DNA from: F1-60-MAGs027 sp044344715 | GTDB lineage: Bacteria > Actinomycetota > Acidimicrobiia > Acidimicrobiales > Ilumatobacteraceae | Direction of reading: 5' to 3' | NCBI GenBank assembly: GCA_044344715.1 | Contig: JBIJCI010000011.1 | Span: forward strand, 1-39,026 | Length of the DNA stretch: 39,026 nucleotides | Shown: positions 23,802-31,857 of the stretch, piece by piece | Layout of the letters: the number at the start of each line of letters is the position of its first letter | Numbering within the stretch: the first letter of the stretch is position 1 | The notes under the pieces: generated by a model | Databases searched by the model: none | What the model was told of the DNA's origin: nothing | Seen by the model: only the letters and a program-made list of their open reading frames with translations | Program-made: the position numbers and the translations under genes

Positions 23802-23994
23802 CCGCCGGAATTCCTCCGTTCCGAACGCGGGGTGGGGTGGACGGGCTGAAGAATTCGCCGGACGGTACCGCTTGCGTCGCCCGGAGTTCCCCCGACGTTC
23901 ACCGGGCTTTGGGAACATCTTCCCCGTCGCTAAACGTCTTGGCGGCGCCGTCCGGACTACGGGCGGCTCGACACTCAATGAACGAAGGAATGAC
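23802..23994 (+). promoter_or_regulatory. phoX upstream region with a GTTCACC PHO-box-like unit
   Basis: This 193-bp leader is the longest intergenic gap in the window. GTTCACC at 23897-23903 equals the conserved unit of actinobacterial PHO boxes, which occur as 11-bp-spaced direct repeats. The next units in phase (TTTGGGA, CTTCCCC) match poorly, so only one good unit is present. AAGGA at 23985-23989 is the Shine-Dalgarno for the ATG at 23995. No gene was found here. Confidence 0.35.
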
Positions 23995-25842
23995 ATGACT
24001 CTCAATTTCGAATCCGAGGACATCGGAAGCAACACCTCCGATAACCGAACCTTCGCCGACGTGCTCGCCGGCTACACCTCCAGGCGTTCGGTGATCGCCG
24101 GCGGTCTCGCTACCGCGGCGTTCATGTTCGCCGGTACATCGGCGGCCAAGGCTTCAACAGCCATCGAGCCCACCAAGCGGACTGCGGCCGGCGTCATCAG
24201 CCGCAAGCGCCCGAAGATTGACTTCACCTCAATTCCGCTGCAGAACTCGGCCATGCCGACCATCGCCCCGGAGTACACCTACGACGTACTGATTCCGTGG
24301 CGTACGCGCCTCGACGGCAAGGGTGAGTTCCCTTACGGTCTCACTTCCGAGCAACAGGCACAGTCGGTCGGTCTCGGTCACGACGGCATGTGGTTCTTCG
24401 GAGACAACCGCAAGGGAATGCTGGCAATCAATTTCGAGTACGGCACGACGCCGCACTTTGCCGCTGGTAAAGCAGTTCCAACCAGCCTCGAGGAAGTTCG
24501 CGTTTCGCAGCACCTGCACGGAGTCGGCGTCATGTACGTCGAGAAGGGTCCGAAGGGTTGGGCACTGAAGAAGGACAAGCGCAACCGCCGCATCCACGTG
24601 AACACCCCGGTTGAATTCAGCGGACCGGCCGCGGGAAGTGCCCTCCTTGCCAACCCGGCAGGTAACGAACCGCTCGGCACCCTCAACAACTGCGCCAACG
24701 GTTACACCCCATGGGGCACGTACCTCACCTGCGAAGAGAACTTCAACGGCTACTTCGGCTCAACCAATGCCGCATGGAAGCCCACCGCCGAGGAAACCCG
24801 CTACGGAGTGTCGGCCAACGGATTCGGATACGACTGGCACAAGTTCGACCAGCGATTCGACCGCGCCCAAGCCGGGTACGTCAACGAGATCAACCGCTTT
24901 GGCTGGGTCGTCGAGATCGATCCGGAGAACCCGAAGTTCAAGCCGATCAAGCGCACGGCGCTAGGTCGTATCAAGCACGAAGGCGCGGAGGTCGTGGTCG
25001 GCAAAGGTAACCGCGTGGTCGTCTACATGGGCGACGACGAGCGCTTCGACTACATCTACAAGTTCGTTTCGGCCCGCGACTACAAGAAGATGATCGCAGC
25101 CGGGAAGAGTCCGCTCGACGAAGGCACCCTCTACGCGGCGCGCTTCAACGATGACGGTACGGGCGACTGGCTCGAACTGAGCCCGCGCAATCCGGCGCTC
25201 GCATCCTGGTCGATCGACAGGATCCTCGTGAACACCCGCCTCGCGGCTGACCTCGCAGGTGCGACCAAGATGGACCGTCCGGAGTGGATCTCCACCGGTG
25301 CAGACGGATGGCAGTACGGCACGCTGACCAACAACAGCAACCGTGGACGCACCGGCCAACCCGGAGCGAACGCGGCCAATCCGATCGTGCAGAACACCGA
25401 CGGACACATCATTCGCTGGAAGGATGCCGACAACAACGTCGGTGGAACGTTCCAGTGGAACATCTACCTCGTGTCACGCGAGACCTTCGACGAGGGTGGT
25501 CAGATGTACGGTTCGCCGGACGGCATCTGGGCGGATCCCGACGGTCGTATCTTCATCCAGACCGACGGCCCGCAGCCGGGTGGGAACAACGATCAGATGC
25601 TCGTCGCCGACTCGAAGACCAAGGAGATCAAGCGAATATTCACGGGTGTCGCTGGTTGTGAGGTCACGGGAGTCGCGGTAACGCCAGATCGGAGGACGAT
25701 GTTCGTCAATCTGCAGCACCCCGGTGACGGCGACCCGAAGCGCACGAACTTCCCGGCAACGTTCACCGGCGCCACTGGTCCCGTGCCGCGCGACTGCACA
25801 ATCGTCATTACCCGCAAGGACGGCGGAGTCATCGGTAGCTGA
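23995..25842 (+). CDS. phoX: PhoX-family phosphatase (DUF839), Tat-exported
   Basis: From ATG 23995 the protein is 615 aa. A twin-arginine signal SRRSVIAGG (R30-R31) and hydrophobic stretch to AGTSAAKA direct folded export. The remainder fits the DUF839/PhoX beta-propeller: GHDGMWFF, SQHLHGVGV, NNCANGYTPWGTYLTCEENFNGYF, FGWVVEIDP, KHEGAEV, GVDEHxFDYIYK-like GDDERFDYIYKFV, and GCEVTGVAVTPDRRTMFVNLQHPG near the C terminus. PhoX enzymes are Ca/Fe-dependent alkaline phosphatases induced by phosphate starvation. A strong AAGGA site precedes the start. It is followed by an 88-bp gap before the convergent upp gene; I see no clear terminator there. Confidence 0.9.
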   Translation: MTLNFESEDIGSNTSDNRTFADVLAGYTSRRSVIAGGLATAAFMFAGTSAAKASTAIEPTKRTAAGVISRKRPKIDFTSIPLQNSAMPTIAPEYTYDVLIPWRTRLDGKGEFPYGLTSEQQAQSVGLGHDGMWFFGDNRKGMLAINFEYGTTPHFAAGKAVPTSLEEVRVSQHLHGVGVMYVEKGPKGWALKKDKRNRRIHVNTPVEFSGPAAGSALLANPAGNEPLGTLNNCANGYTPWGTYLTCEENFNGYFGSTNAAWKPTAEETRYGVSANGFGYDWHKFDQRFDRAQAGYVNEINRFGWVVEIDPENPKFKPIKRTALGRIKHEGAEVVVGKGNRVVVYMGDDERFDYIYKFVSARDYKKMIAAGKSPLDEGTLYAARFNDDGTGDWLELSPRNPALASWSIDRILVNTRLAADLAGATKMDRPEWISTGADGWQYGTLTNNSNRGRTGQPGANAANPIVQNTDGHIIRWKDADNNVGGTFQWNIYLVSRETFDEGGQMYGSPDGIWADPDGRIFIQTDGPQPGGNNDQMLVADSKTKEIKRIFTGVAGCEVTGVAVTPDRRTMFVNLQHPGDGDPKRTNFPATFTGATGPVPRDCTIVITRKDGGVIGS

Positions 25843-25930
25843 GCGCTACCTGGTTGTTATCGCAGCGCTTCCTGCCGGGAGGCAACGAGGAGATCCCCTT
25901 CACCCCGTTGTTTCCTGGCGGAAGCGTTCG

Positions 25931-26566
25931 CTAATTCGGGGGACCGAACTGCCGGTCGCCGGCGTCGCCCAGTCCGGGGACGATGAAGGCGCGTTCGTTG
26001 AGGTGGCTGTCGATGGACGCGGTAACCACGTGCAGGTCCATTCCGGTGGATCGCAGGTACTCGATTCCCTCCGGCGCCGCCAGCACGCACGCGACGAGGA
26101 TCGGTCCGCTCGCGCCGCGTTCGACGAGGATCCTGCAACCGTGGGCGAGTGAGCCTCCTGTTGCAAGCATCGGGTCGAGCACCACGCACGTGCGGCCACT
26201 CAGGTTGTGCGGCAGTTTCGCGACGTATTCGCTCGGCTCGTGGGTGGTCTCGTCGCGCTGCACGCCGACCACGGCGATGTCGGCATCGGGAAGCAATTCC
26301 ATCGCGGCGGGCAACATGCCGAGACCGGCCCGCAGGATCGGTACGAGCACCGGACGGTTGGCGAGGCGCACGCCTTGCGTGGTCGCGAGCGGAGTGGTCA
26401 CCGACCGAGCCGTAGTCGGAACCTGGCGTGTCGCCTCGGCAACGACCACCAAGGAGAGGCGCCGCATCTCCGCACGGAAGATCTGGTTCGACGTGTCCTG
26501 GTCCCGCAGATGGGTGAGTGCTTCTTGGGCGACGGGATGATCGACGACGGTTACCTGTACGGACAT
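25931..26566 (-). CDS. upp: Uracil phosphoribosyltransferase
   Basis: At 211 aa this is a complete UPRT, which makes UMP from uracil and PRPP in pyrimidine salvage. VLVPILRAGLGM, the PRPP loop LDPMLATGGS, and the uracil-binding C-terminal segment VPGLGDAGDRQFG are present. ATG 26566 is preferred over an upstream extension because the family N terminus (VTVVDHPVAQEALTHLRD) begins there. It converges on phoX and diverges from the acyltransferase gene over 52 bp. Confidence 0.95.
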   Translation of the reverse strand: MSVQVTVVDHPVAQEALTHLRDQDTSNQIFRAEMRRLSLVVVAEATRQVPTTARSVTTPLATTQGVRLANRPVLVPILRAGLGMLPAAMELLPDADIAVVGVQRDETTHEPSEYVAKLPHNLSGRTCVVLDPMLATGGSLAHGCRILVERGASGPILVACVLAAPEGIEYLRSTGMDLHVVTASIDSHLNERAFIVPGLGDAGDRQFGPPN

Positions 26567-26604
26567 GCGTACATACTTGCTCAGACGCGTGTCGGCATGC
26601 GAAC

Positions 26605-26610
26605 TAGCGT
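26605..26610 (+). promoter_or_regulatory. Candidate -10 element for the acyltransferase-NSAR operon
   Basis: TAGCGT lies 8 nt before the GTG at 26619 and supports this start over the ATG at 26565, which would overlap the upp start codon. Confidence 0.45.
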
Positions 26611-26618
26611 TCCCGTAC

Positions 26619-27326
26619 GTGGCAACCGACATCCGCGTCGCCACCGCAACGTCACGAAGCGATTGTGAATCCGCGGTTGCGCTGTTCGACCGTGTGTGGG
26701 GAGTGTCGGGCATGGTCCCCAACGAGGTGATCATCGCCACCGTGCATGCGGGCGGCTACGCATCATTGGCACGGGTCGGAACCGAGCTCGTCGGGGCCAG
26801 CTGGGGATTCCTCGGCACCGCGGACGATGAACGAACACTGCACTCCCACGTAACCGGCGTACTGGCGTCGCACGGCTCAATGGGCATAGGTGAAGCGCTG
26901 AAACGTCACCAGTGGGCGTGGGCCGCCGAGCACGGCATCGACGCCATCACGTGGACGTTCGATCCACTCGTGCGCCGTAACGCCCATTTCAACCTGGTCA
27001 AACTCGGCGCCGTCATCACCGAGTATCACGAGAACTTCTACGGGTCGATCGATGACGGACTGAACCGTGGCGAGCACACCGACCGGGTGATCGTCCGCTG
27101 GCCGGTCGGGTGTGCGGGGGGAGTGCCGCCGTGTGGATCCGTCGTTGCCGAGGCCGCGTGGTCCATACCCACCCCGCCCGACGTCGAGACACTGCGGCAA
27201 TCCGACCGGCCGGCCTCGCAGGCCTGGCGCGACCGCCAGCGGACAGACCTACGCCGTGCGTTCGGCGGTGGTTGGAGGATCGCCGGACTCATGAGCGATG
27301 GAAGCTACGCGGTGGTGGCGGCATGA
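26619..27326 (+). CDS. COG3375-type GNAT acyltransferase
   Basis: From GTG 26619 the protein is 235 aa. It has the acyl-CoA-binding segment HSHVTGVLASHGSMGIGEALKRHQ followed by ITWTFDPLVRRNAHFNLVKLGA, HENFYG and LNRGEHTDRVIVRWPV, the hallmark order of COG3375 predicted acetyltransferases. The gene overlaps the downstream enolase-superfamily gene by 4 bp (ATGA). In Geobacillus a GNAT succinyltransferase is encoded with an N-succinylamino-acid racemase for D-amino acid conversion, so an N-acyl/succinyl amino acid role is plausible here. The acyl donor and acceptor are not shown by the sequence. Confidence 0.8.
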   Translation: MATDIRVATATSRSDCESAVALFDRVWGVSGMVPNEVIIATVHAGGYASLARVGTELVGASWGFLGTADDERTLHSHVTGVLASHGSMGIGEALKRHQWAWAAEHGIDAITWTFDPLVRRNAHFNLVKLGAVITEYHENFYGSIDDGLNRGEHTDRVIVRWPVGCAGGVPPCGSVVAEAAWSIPTPPDVETLRQSDRPASQAWRDRQRTDLRRAFGGGWRIAGLMSDGSYAVVAA

Positions 27327-28423
27327 TCACCGAGGTGCGGCTGCGCCGGGCGCACATCGAATTGGTCGCCCCCTTCCGCACCAGCTTCGGCGTGGAGACG
27401 GCGCGCGAGTTGCTCTACGTAGAGGTGTCGGGAGACGGTGCAACAGGCTGGGGTGAGTGCACCGCGATGAGCGAGCCGATGTACTCGAGCGAATACGTCG
27501 ACGGCTGCGAAGAAGTGATGCGTCGGTTCCTGTTCGCACACGTTGCACCAGACGCGACCGCCGAATCGTTTACGCAACTCGTCGGCGGAATCCGCGGGCA
27601 CTTCATGGCCAAGGCGGCGATCGAAACCGCGCTGCTCGACCATCAACTCCGGCTGCGCAACGTCAGCCTCGGCACATACCTCGGTGCCACCCAGTCGCGG
27701 GTTCGTTCGGGCGTCTCCGTGGGTATCCAGCCGTCGATCGACGATCTCCTTCGCGTGGTGCAGAAGTACCTCGACGACGGCTACCTCCGGATCAAGCTGA
27801 AGATCGAGCCGGGCTTCGATGTCGAACCCGTCCGAGCGGTGCGAACCACGTTCGGTGACGATTTGCTCCTGCAGGTAGACGCCAACTCGGCCTACGGTCT
27901 CGGCGATGCAGACCACCTCGCGAAGCTCGATCCGTTCAACCTGCTCCTGATCGAGCAGCCGCTTCCCGAGGAGCAGATGGCCGCCCACGCCCAGCTCGCC
28001 AAGCGTGTACGTACGCCGATTTGTCTCGATGAATCGATCCTCTCCGTCGAGGTCGCACGCGATGCGCTCGACATCGGAGCGTGCAGCATCATCAACATCA
28101 AGCCCGGCCGAGTCGGCGGGTACCTCGAAGCCAAGAAGATCCACGACCTCTGCCTGGAGCGCGGCGTACCCGTGTGGTGCGGGGGCATGCTCGAGACGGG
28201 TATCGGGCGCGCAGCCAACCTGGCCCTCGCTGCACTACCCGGTTTCACGTTGCCGGGCGACACCTCTGCGTCGGCGCGCTATTTCCGGCGCGACGTCACG
28301 ACCCCGTTCGTCCTGCAGGGCGGCTGTCTCGACGTTCCGACGGGTGCAGGTATCGGTATCGACCCCGACCTCGGGTACCTCGACTCGATCACCACGAGGG
28401 TCGACTCGGTCGTTCACTTCTAG
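27323..28423 (+). CDS. N-acylamino-acid racemase / o-succinylbenzoate synthase
   Basis: The 366-aa enolase-superfamily protein has every catalytic residue at a constant offset of 3 from the Amycolatopsis NSAR/OSBS enzyme: K158-x-K160, metal ligands D186, E211 and D236, and K260 in NIKPGRVGG. The GGMLETGIGRAANLALAALPGFTLPGD segment also matches that subfamily. It can dehydrate SHCHC to o-succinylbenzoate (menaquinone synthesis) or racemise N-acylamino acids; many members do both. No other men genes are nearby and a coupled acyltransferase gene precedes it, so NSAR activity is favoured by context. Confidence 0.9.
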   Translation: MITEVRLRRAHIELVAPFRTSFGVETARELLYVEVSGDGATGWGECTAMSEPMYSSEYVDGCEEVMRRFLFAHVAPDATAESFTQLVGGIRGHFMAKAAIETALLDHQLRLRNVSLGTYLGATQSRVRSGVSVGIQPSIDDLLRVVQKYLDDGYLRIKLKIEPGFDVEPVRAVRTTFGDDLLLQVDANSAYGLGDADHLAKLDPFNLLLIEQPLPEEQMAAHAQLAKRVRTPICLDESILSVEVARDALDIGACSIINIKPGRVGGYLEAKKIHDLCLERGVPVWCGGMLETGIGRAANLALAALPGFTLPGDTSASARYFRRDVTTPFVLQGGCLDVPTGAGIGIDPDLGYLDSITTRVDSVVHF

Positions 28424-28456
28424 GCGTTCATCGACCCCCGTCGAAGCGTCTCCGAC

Positions 28457-28858
28457 TCAACCGTCGAGCGTGAACAGAATTGCGGTCTCCGGAGCCTCGT
28501 CCTTCTTGCCGCGCAGGCGTGCCACCAGTTGACCGAACGCCCAGTAGACGCTGAATCCTGCATAGGTGAGCCCGTACTTCCGGGCGACCGCCTTGCGAAC
28601 ACGAACGGCGTCGGTGCCGGTCACCAGCCGCGCGGTTGCCGCGAGCACCGGAGCCTGCGGTGCCACGCCGCCTCGAACGTCGCACACCTGCACGGTCACC
28701 CTCGGGTTGTTGCGGATTCGCTTGACCTTGCCCACGTTCGTTTCGGTGATGACTCCGAATTCATTGCCGACGGCGGCGAACCACACCGGGGTTGCCACGC
28801 TGCTGCCGTCACGGCGGCGGGTCACGAGTGACACGTACTTCTCGTCGTTGTTCAACAT
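28457..28858 (-). CDS. PPOX-class (probably F420-dependent) oxidoreductase
   Basis: The product is 133 aa with the split-barrel flavin-reductase fold: YVSLVTRRRDGSSVATPVWF, VITETNVGKVKRIRNNPRVTVQVCD and AATARLVTG. Small actinobacterial members of this PPOX group mostly use coenzyme F420; FMN or heme binding cannot be excluded. The ATG lies only 6 nt after the 3' end of tRNA-Pro on the same strand, so tRNA 3' processing would itself create a nearly leaderless mRNA. Confidence 0.78.
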   Translation of the reverse strand: MLNNDEKYVSLVTRRRDGSSVATPVWFAAVGNEFGVITETNVGKVKRIRNNPRVTVQVCDVRGGVAPQAPVLAATARLVTGTDAVRVRKAVARKYGLTYAGFSVYWAFGQLVARLRGKKDEAPETAILFTLDG

Positions 28859-28864
28859 GTTCCG

Positions 28865-28939
28865 TCGGGATGACAGGATTTGAACCTGCGACCTCCTGGT
28901 CCCAAACCAGGCGCACTAGCCAAGCTGTGCTACATCCCG
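28865..28939 (-). tRNA. tRNA-Pro(TGG)
   Basis: On the minus strand the acceptor CGGGATG (28939-28933) pairs with CATCCCG (28872-28866). The anticodon stem CCTGG/CCAGG encloses TTTGGGA with anticodon TGG, and the T loop is TTCAAAT. Discriminator A is at 28865; CCA is not encoded (CGG follows). C at position 1 is typical of bacterial tRNA-Pro. It sits 7 bp after a cysteine-desulfurase-like gene and 6 bp before the PPOX gene, so it is probably part of a mixed mRNA/tRNA transcript. Confidence 0.95.
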
Positions 28940-28946
28940 CTTGGAT

Positions 28947-30110
28947 TCAGGCTAGTGAGCGCACCACGGACAGAAGCCGCTGCACGTGGTCACTGGTGAC
29001 GTACCGCACGACACCAGCGCGCACGACACCCCCCGACTCCATCAAGCCGAGGTGCGACACCAGTTCGACCGCGTACGAATGCCCCGACCACACGGCGATC
29101 TTGTTCGCAGCAAGGGTCCGGGCGACGTCGTCGGGGTGGCGGCCATTCACCGTGAACGACACCGTCGGGGTGCGGGCCTCCAGCGAGTGCGGGCCCCACA
29201 CGCGCACGTGCGGCATCGCCAGTAAGCCTTCGAGAAGCGGAGCGAATGTCTGGCGCTCGTACGTCGCCAGCTTCTGCATGTCCTCTTCGAGGAGGTATCG
29301 GGCCGCAGCTTCGGTTGCGGCAATGTTCTCGAGGTTCGGGGTTCCCGTTTCCATCCGGCGCGGGCCGAGGTCGTCGGCCGGGCGAACCTTGGCGACGGGG
29401 AGTGCGTTCAGGAGGCTCGGTTCGATGCACAACACGCCGGCATGGGGGCCGTACCACTTGTACGGGCTCGTGGCGAGAACGTCGCAACCGATCTCGCGCA
29501 CGCTGACGGGCATGTGCGGAGCCAGGTGCACTGCGTCGATGAACACCCGTGCACCCACGTGTCGCGCCAGCGAAACGATCGTCCGCAGGTCGGGCATCGT
29601 GCCGATGAGATTCGAGGCACCGGTCACCGCGACCCACTTGGTGTTCGGTGTGATGAGGTCGGCGAGCGCATCCATGTCGAGTCGTCCATCGGGCACCGAG
29701 AACGGGGCGAGTACGTGCTCGGCGCCGGACTCCTCGCAGGCGATGCGCCAGGGGGACACGTTCGCATCGTGATCCAGCCGTGTGCCTACGACCCGGTCCC
29801 CAGGTCGTAGGGTGCGGGCAACCGCGCGGGTGAATGCAAAGGTCAACGTCGTCATGTTCGCCCCGAAGCACACGCCGTTCGGGTCTGCATCGAGGAACCG
29901 TCCGACCACGCCGCGGGCCCGCTCGAGCAATGCGTCGGTGGCGTGCGCGGCCGCGAATTCGCCGTGGGTGTTCGCATTGTTGCCGCTCGACGACCAGTGG
30001 CTCGCCGCACGAATCGCCAGGTCGACCATCTGCGTTCCGGCCGGACCGTCGAAACGTGCCCACTCGCCGTCGGCGCCGGGGAAGCGGCTGCGCACCGCGT
30101 CGTTCGTCAC
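28947..30110 (-). CDS. Cysteine-desulfurase-like PLP protein lacking the SufS cysteine
   Basis: The 387-aa aminotransferase-class-V protein has TRLDHDANVSPW, FIDAVHLAPHMP (the PLP aspartate), and SPYKWYGPH with the PLP lysine. It matches the 'cysteine desulfurase-like' branch (TIGR01976 as I recall it). Where SufS/IscS carry the persulfide-forming cysteine, the corresponding C-terminal loop reads VWSGHSYAVEL, with no cysteine, so classical desulfurase activity is doubtful. A C-S lyase or other PLP chemistry is possible. The GTG start overlaps the upstream small gene by 4 bp. Confidence 0.8.
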   Translation of the reverse strand: MTNDAVRSRFPGADGEWARFDGPAGTQMVDLAIRAASHWSSSGNNANTHGEFAAAHATDALLERARGVVGRFLDADPNGVCFGANMTTLTFAFTRAVARTLRPGDRVVGTRLDHDANVSPWRIACEESGAEHVLAPFSVPDGRLDMDALADLITPNTKWVAVTGASNLIGTMPDLRTIVSLARHVGARVFIDAVHLAPHMPVSVREIGCDVLATSPYKWYGPHAGVLCIEPSLLNALPVAKVRPADDLGPRRMETGTPNLENIAATEAAARYLLEEDMQKLATYERQTFAPLLEGLLAMPHVRVWGPHSLEARTPTVSFTVNGRHPDDVARTLAANKIAVWSGHSYAVELVSHLGLMESGGVVRAGVVRYVTSDHVQRLLSVVRSLA

Positions 30111-30376
30111 CTGGCGCGCTTGGCGGCCTTGTCGATTCGACGCTTGGTCCGCCCGAGTGGTGCCAGGTGTCGGTGATCGAGGTCGCTCACTTCGGTGCCG
30201 TCAGCGAACCTCACCCAGTACCGCTGCCATTGGAACCCGTTGGCGAGGATGACCCGACCCTGCGACCCCGCGGGCACGCCGGGAAGCTCGAGGATCGAGA
30301 CGACCGTGTCACCGATACGCAGGTCGATCTGACCTTCGTGGGGCTTGGCGAGGGCGTGCGGCTTCCAGAACGGCAT
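30107..30376 (-). CDS. Small basic SH3-like protein, function unknown
   Basis: This 89-aa protein has strands typical of a KOW/SH3-like barrel: IGDTVVSILELPGVPAGSQGRVI, then FQWQRYWVRFADG and EVSDLDHRHLAPL. A very basic tail, RTKRRIDKAAKRAR, could bind nucleic acid. Similar small proteins are encoded beside actinobacterial cysteine-desulfurase-like genes only as far as this context shows; I do not recognise the family. Its stop codon overlaps the desulfurase-like start (GTGA). It diverges from tig over 34 bp. Confidence 0.6.
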   Translation of the reverse strand: MPFWKPHALAKPHEGQIDLRIGDTVVSILELPGVPAGSQGRVILANGFQWQRYWVRFADGTEVSDLDHRHLAPLGRTKRRIDKAAKRAR

Positions 30377-30395
30377 GCACTCAGTATGTCACTTG

Positions 30396-30401
30396 TAGCC
30401 T
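30396..30401 (+). promoter_or_regulatory. Candidate -10 element for tig
   Basis: TAGCCT lies 9 nt before the ATG at 30411, giving a leader of at most a few nucleotides. Confidence 0.45.
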
Positions 30402-30410
30402 TCCTCATTC

Positions 30411-31850
30411 ATGCAAAGCACCGTTGAACAACTCGAGGGCAACAAGGTAAAGGTCGACGTCTCCATCGACGAGGCTTCGTTCGAACAGGACATCGAAGTC
30501 GCGTACCGCAAGTTGGCGCGACAGGTCAGGATCCCCGGATTCCGTCCCGGCAAGGCGCCACGACGGGTCATCGAGGCCCATCTCGGGGAGGACGGCAAGC
30601 GCGCCGCCCGGGCACAAGCGATCGAGGATGCAGTACCGAAGTACCTCGCCGAAGTGGTGAAGCAACACGACATCGACATCATCTCCACTCCCAAGGTCGA
30701 CCATGTCCACGGCGCAGAAGAAGCCAGCGGCCCCGTTTCGTTCCACTGCGAGATCGAGGTGAGACCGATCGTCACCGTCGCCGGTTATGCGGGACTGCGC
30801 GTCGAACTCCCCTCGGTAACGGCATCGGACCCCGAGATCGACGAGGTCATGACGGGTGAGCGCAAACGACATGGAACGCTCGTCGACGCCTCTCGCGCTG
30901 TCACGACCGGCGACCAGGTCACGCTCGATCTTTCGGCCACGCGCAACGGGGAGCCCGTGCCGGGTCTGAACGTCGAGGCGTGGCTCTACGAAGTCGGTCG
31001 TGGATGGGTGGCGAAGGGCTTCGACAACGAGATCGTCGGAATGAGCGTCGGTGACGAGAAGAGGTTTCGCGCGGTACCGAACGGCAACGAGGACGAAGCC
31101 GACTTCACCGTCAAAGTGGTCAAGTTGCAGGAACTGCAGTTGCCCGAAGCCACCGACCAGTGGGTGGCCGACACGTTCGGTGAGTTCGAGAACGTCGCAG
31201 CATGGCGGGCGGCGATTGCCGAGCGGATGAACGTCTCGCGATTGAACCAGGCACGCAGTTCCGTCGTTGATCGCGTGACCGACGAACTCGCCAAGCTGGT
31301 GGACGTCGACCCACCCGAGGCGATGATCGAGGGAGACCTTCGACCCCGACTGCGAAACACCGTCGAGACGTTCCAGCGACAGGGGATCGCCATCGGCCAG
31401 TTCCTCCAGATCACCGGTCAGACCGAGGAGCAGTTCATCGAGCAGTTGCGCGAGCAGTCCCGCAAGGCCGTCCGCGTCGATCTCGCCCTGCGGGCCATCG
31501 CCAGCGACCGTGGTCTCGTCGCCAGCGACGACGACGTCGAAGCCGAACTCGAGCGAATTGCCGCGCGGGCCAACGTCAAGGTCAAGCGGGTCCGTTCGCT
31601 CTACGAGAAGAACGACGCGATCGGCGACCTGAAGGCACAGATTCGCAAGTCGCAGGCCCTGGAGTGGCTCGTGCGAGAAGTCACGTACGTCGATACCGAC
31701 GGCAGGCAGATCCCAACGGAGACGCTGCTCGACGAAGGCGTGGACATCGATGCCACCGCCGACACCGGGGTCGGATCGCACATCGGTACCGAATCCAACA
31801 CGGATGACGGGTCGACCACTACGGTGGACGACGAGTCCCCCGATGCGTGA
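30411..31850 (+). CDS. tig: Trigger factor, ribosome-associated chaperone and prolyl isomerase
   Basis: The 479-aa protein has the ribosome-binding signature GFRPGKAPRRV near residue 45. An FKBP-type prolyl isomerase domain spans about 155-245, and a long helical C-terminal chaperone domain reaches to about 445. A Thr/Asp-rich acidic tail (GSHIGTESNTDDG...DDESPDA) ends it, longer than in E. coli but common in actinobacteria. It folds nascent chains at the ribosome exit. Its end overlaps a possible early clpP start codon, in keeping with the conserved tig-clpP-clpX run. Confidence 0.95.
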   Translation: MQSTVEQLEGNKVKVDVSIDEASFEQDIEVAYRKLARQVRIPGFRPGKAPRRVIEAHLGEDGKRAARAQAIEDAVPKYLAEVVKQHDIDIISTPKVDHVHGAEEASGPVSFHCEIEVRPIVTVAGYAGLRVELPSVTASDPEIDEVMTGERKRHGTLVDASRAVTTGDQVTLDLSATRNGEPVPGLNVEAWLYEVGRGWVAKGFDNEIVGMSVGDEKRFRAVPNGNEDEADFTVKVVKLQELQLPEATDQWVADTFGEFENVAAWRAAIAERMNVSRLNQARSSVVDRVTDELAKLVDVDPPEAMIEGDLRPRLRNTVETFQRQGIAIGQFLQITGQTEEQFIEQLREQSRKAVRVDLALRAIASDRGLVASDDDVEAELERIAARANVKVKRVRSLYEKNDAIGDLKAQIRKSQALEWLVREVTYVDTDGRQIPTETLLDEGVDIDATADTGVGSHIGTESNTDDGSTTTVDDESPDA

Positions 31851-31857
31851 GCGAGTC

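Noticed and set aside
25843..25930. Terminator between convergent phoX and upp
   Set aside because: Short inverted repeats (AGCGCT, near-palindromic AGGAGATCCCCT) are visible, but none forms a convincing stem with a U tract.
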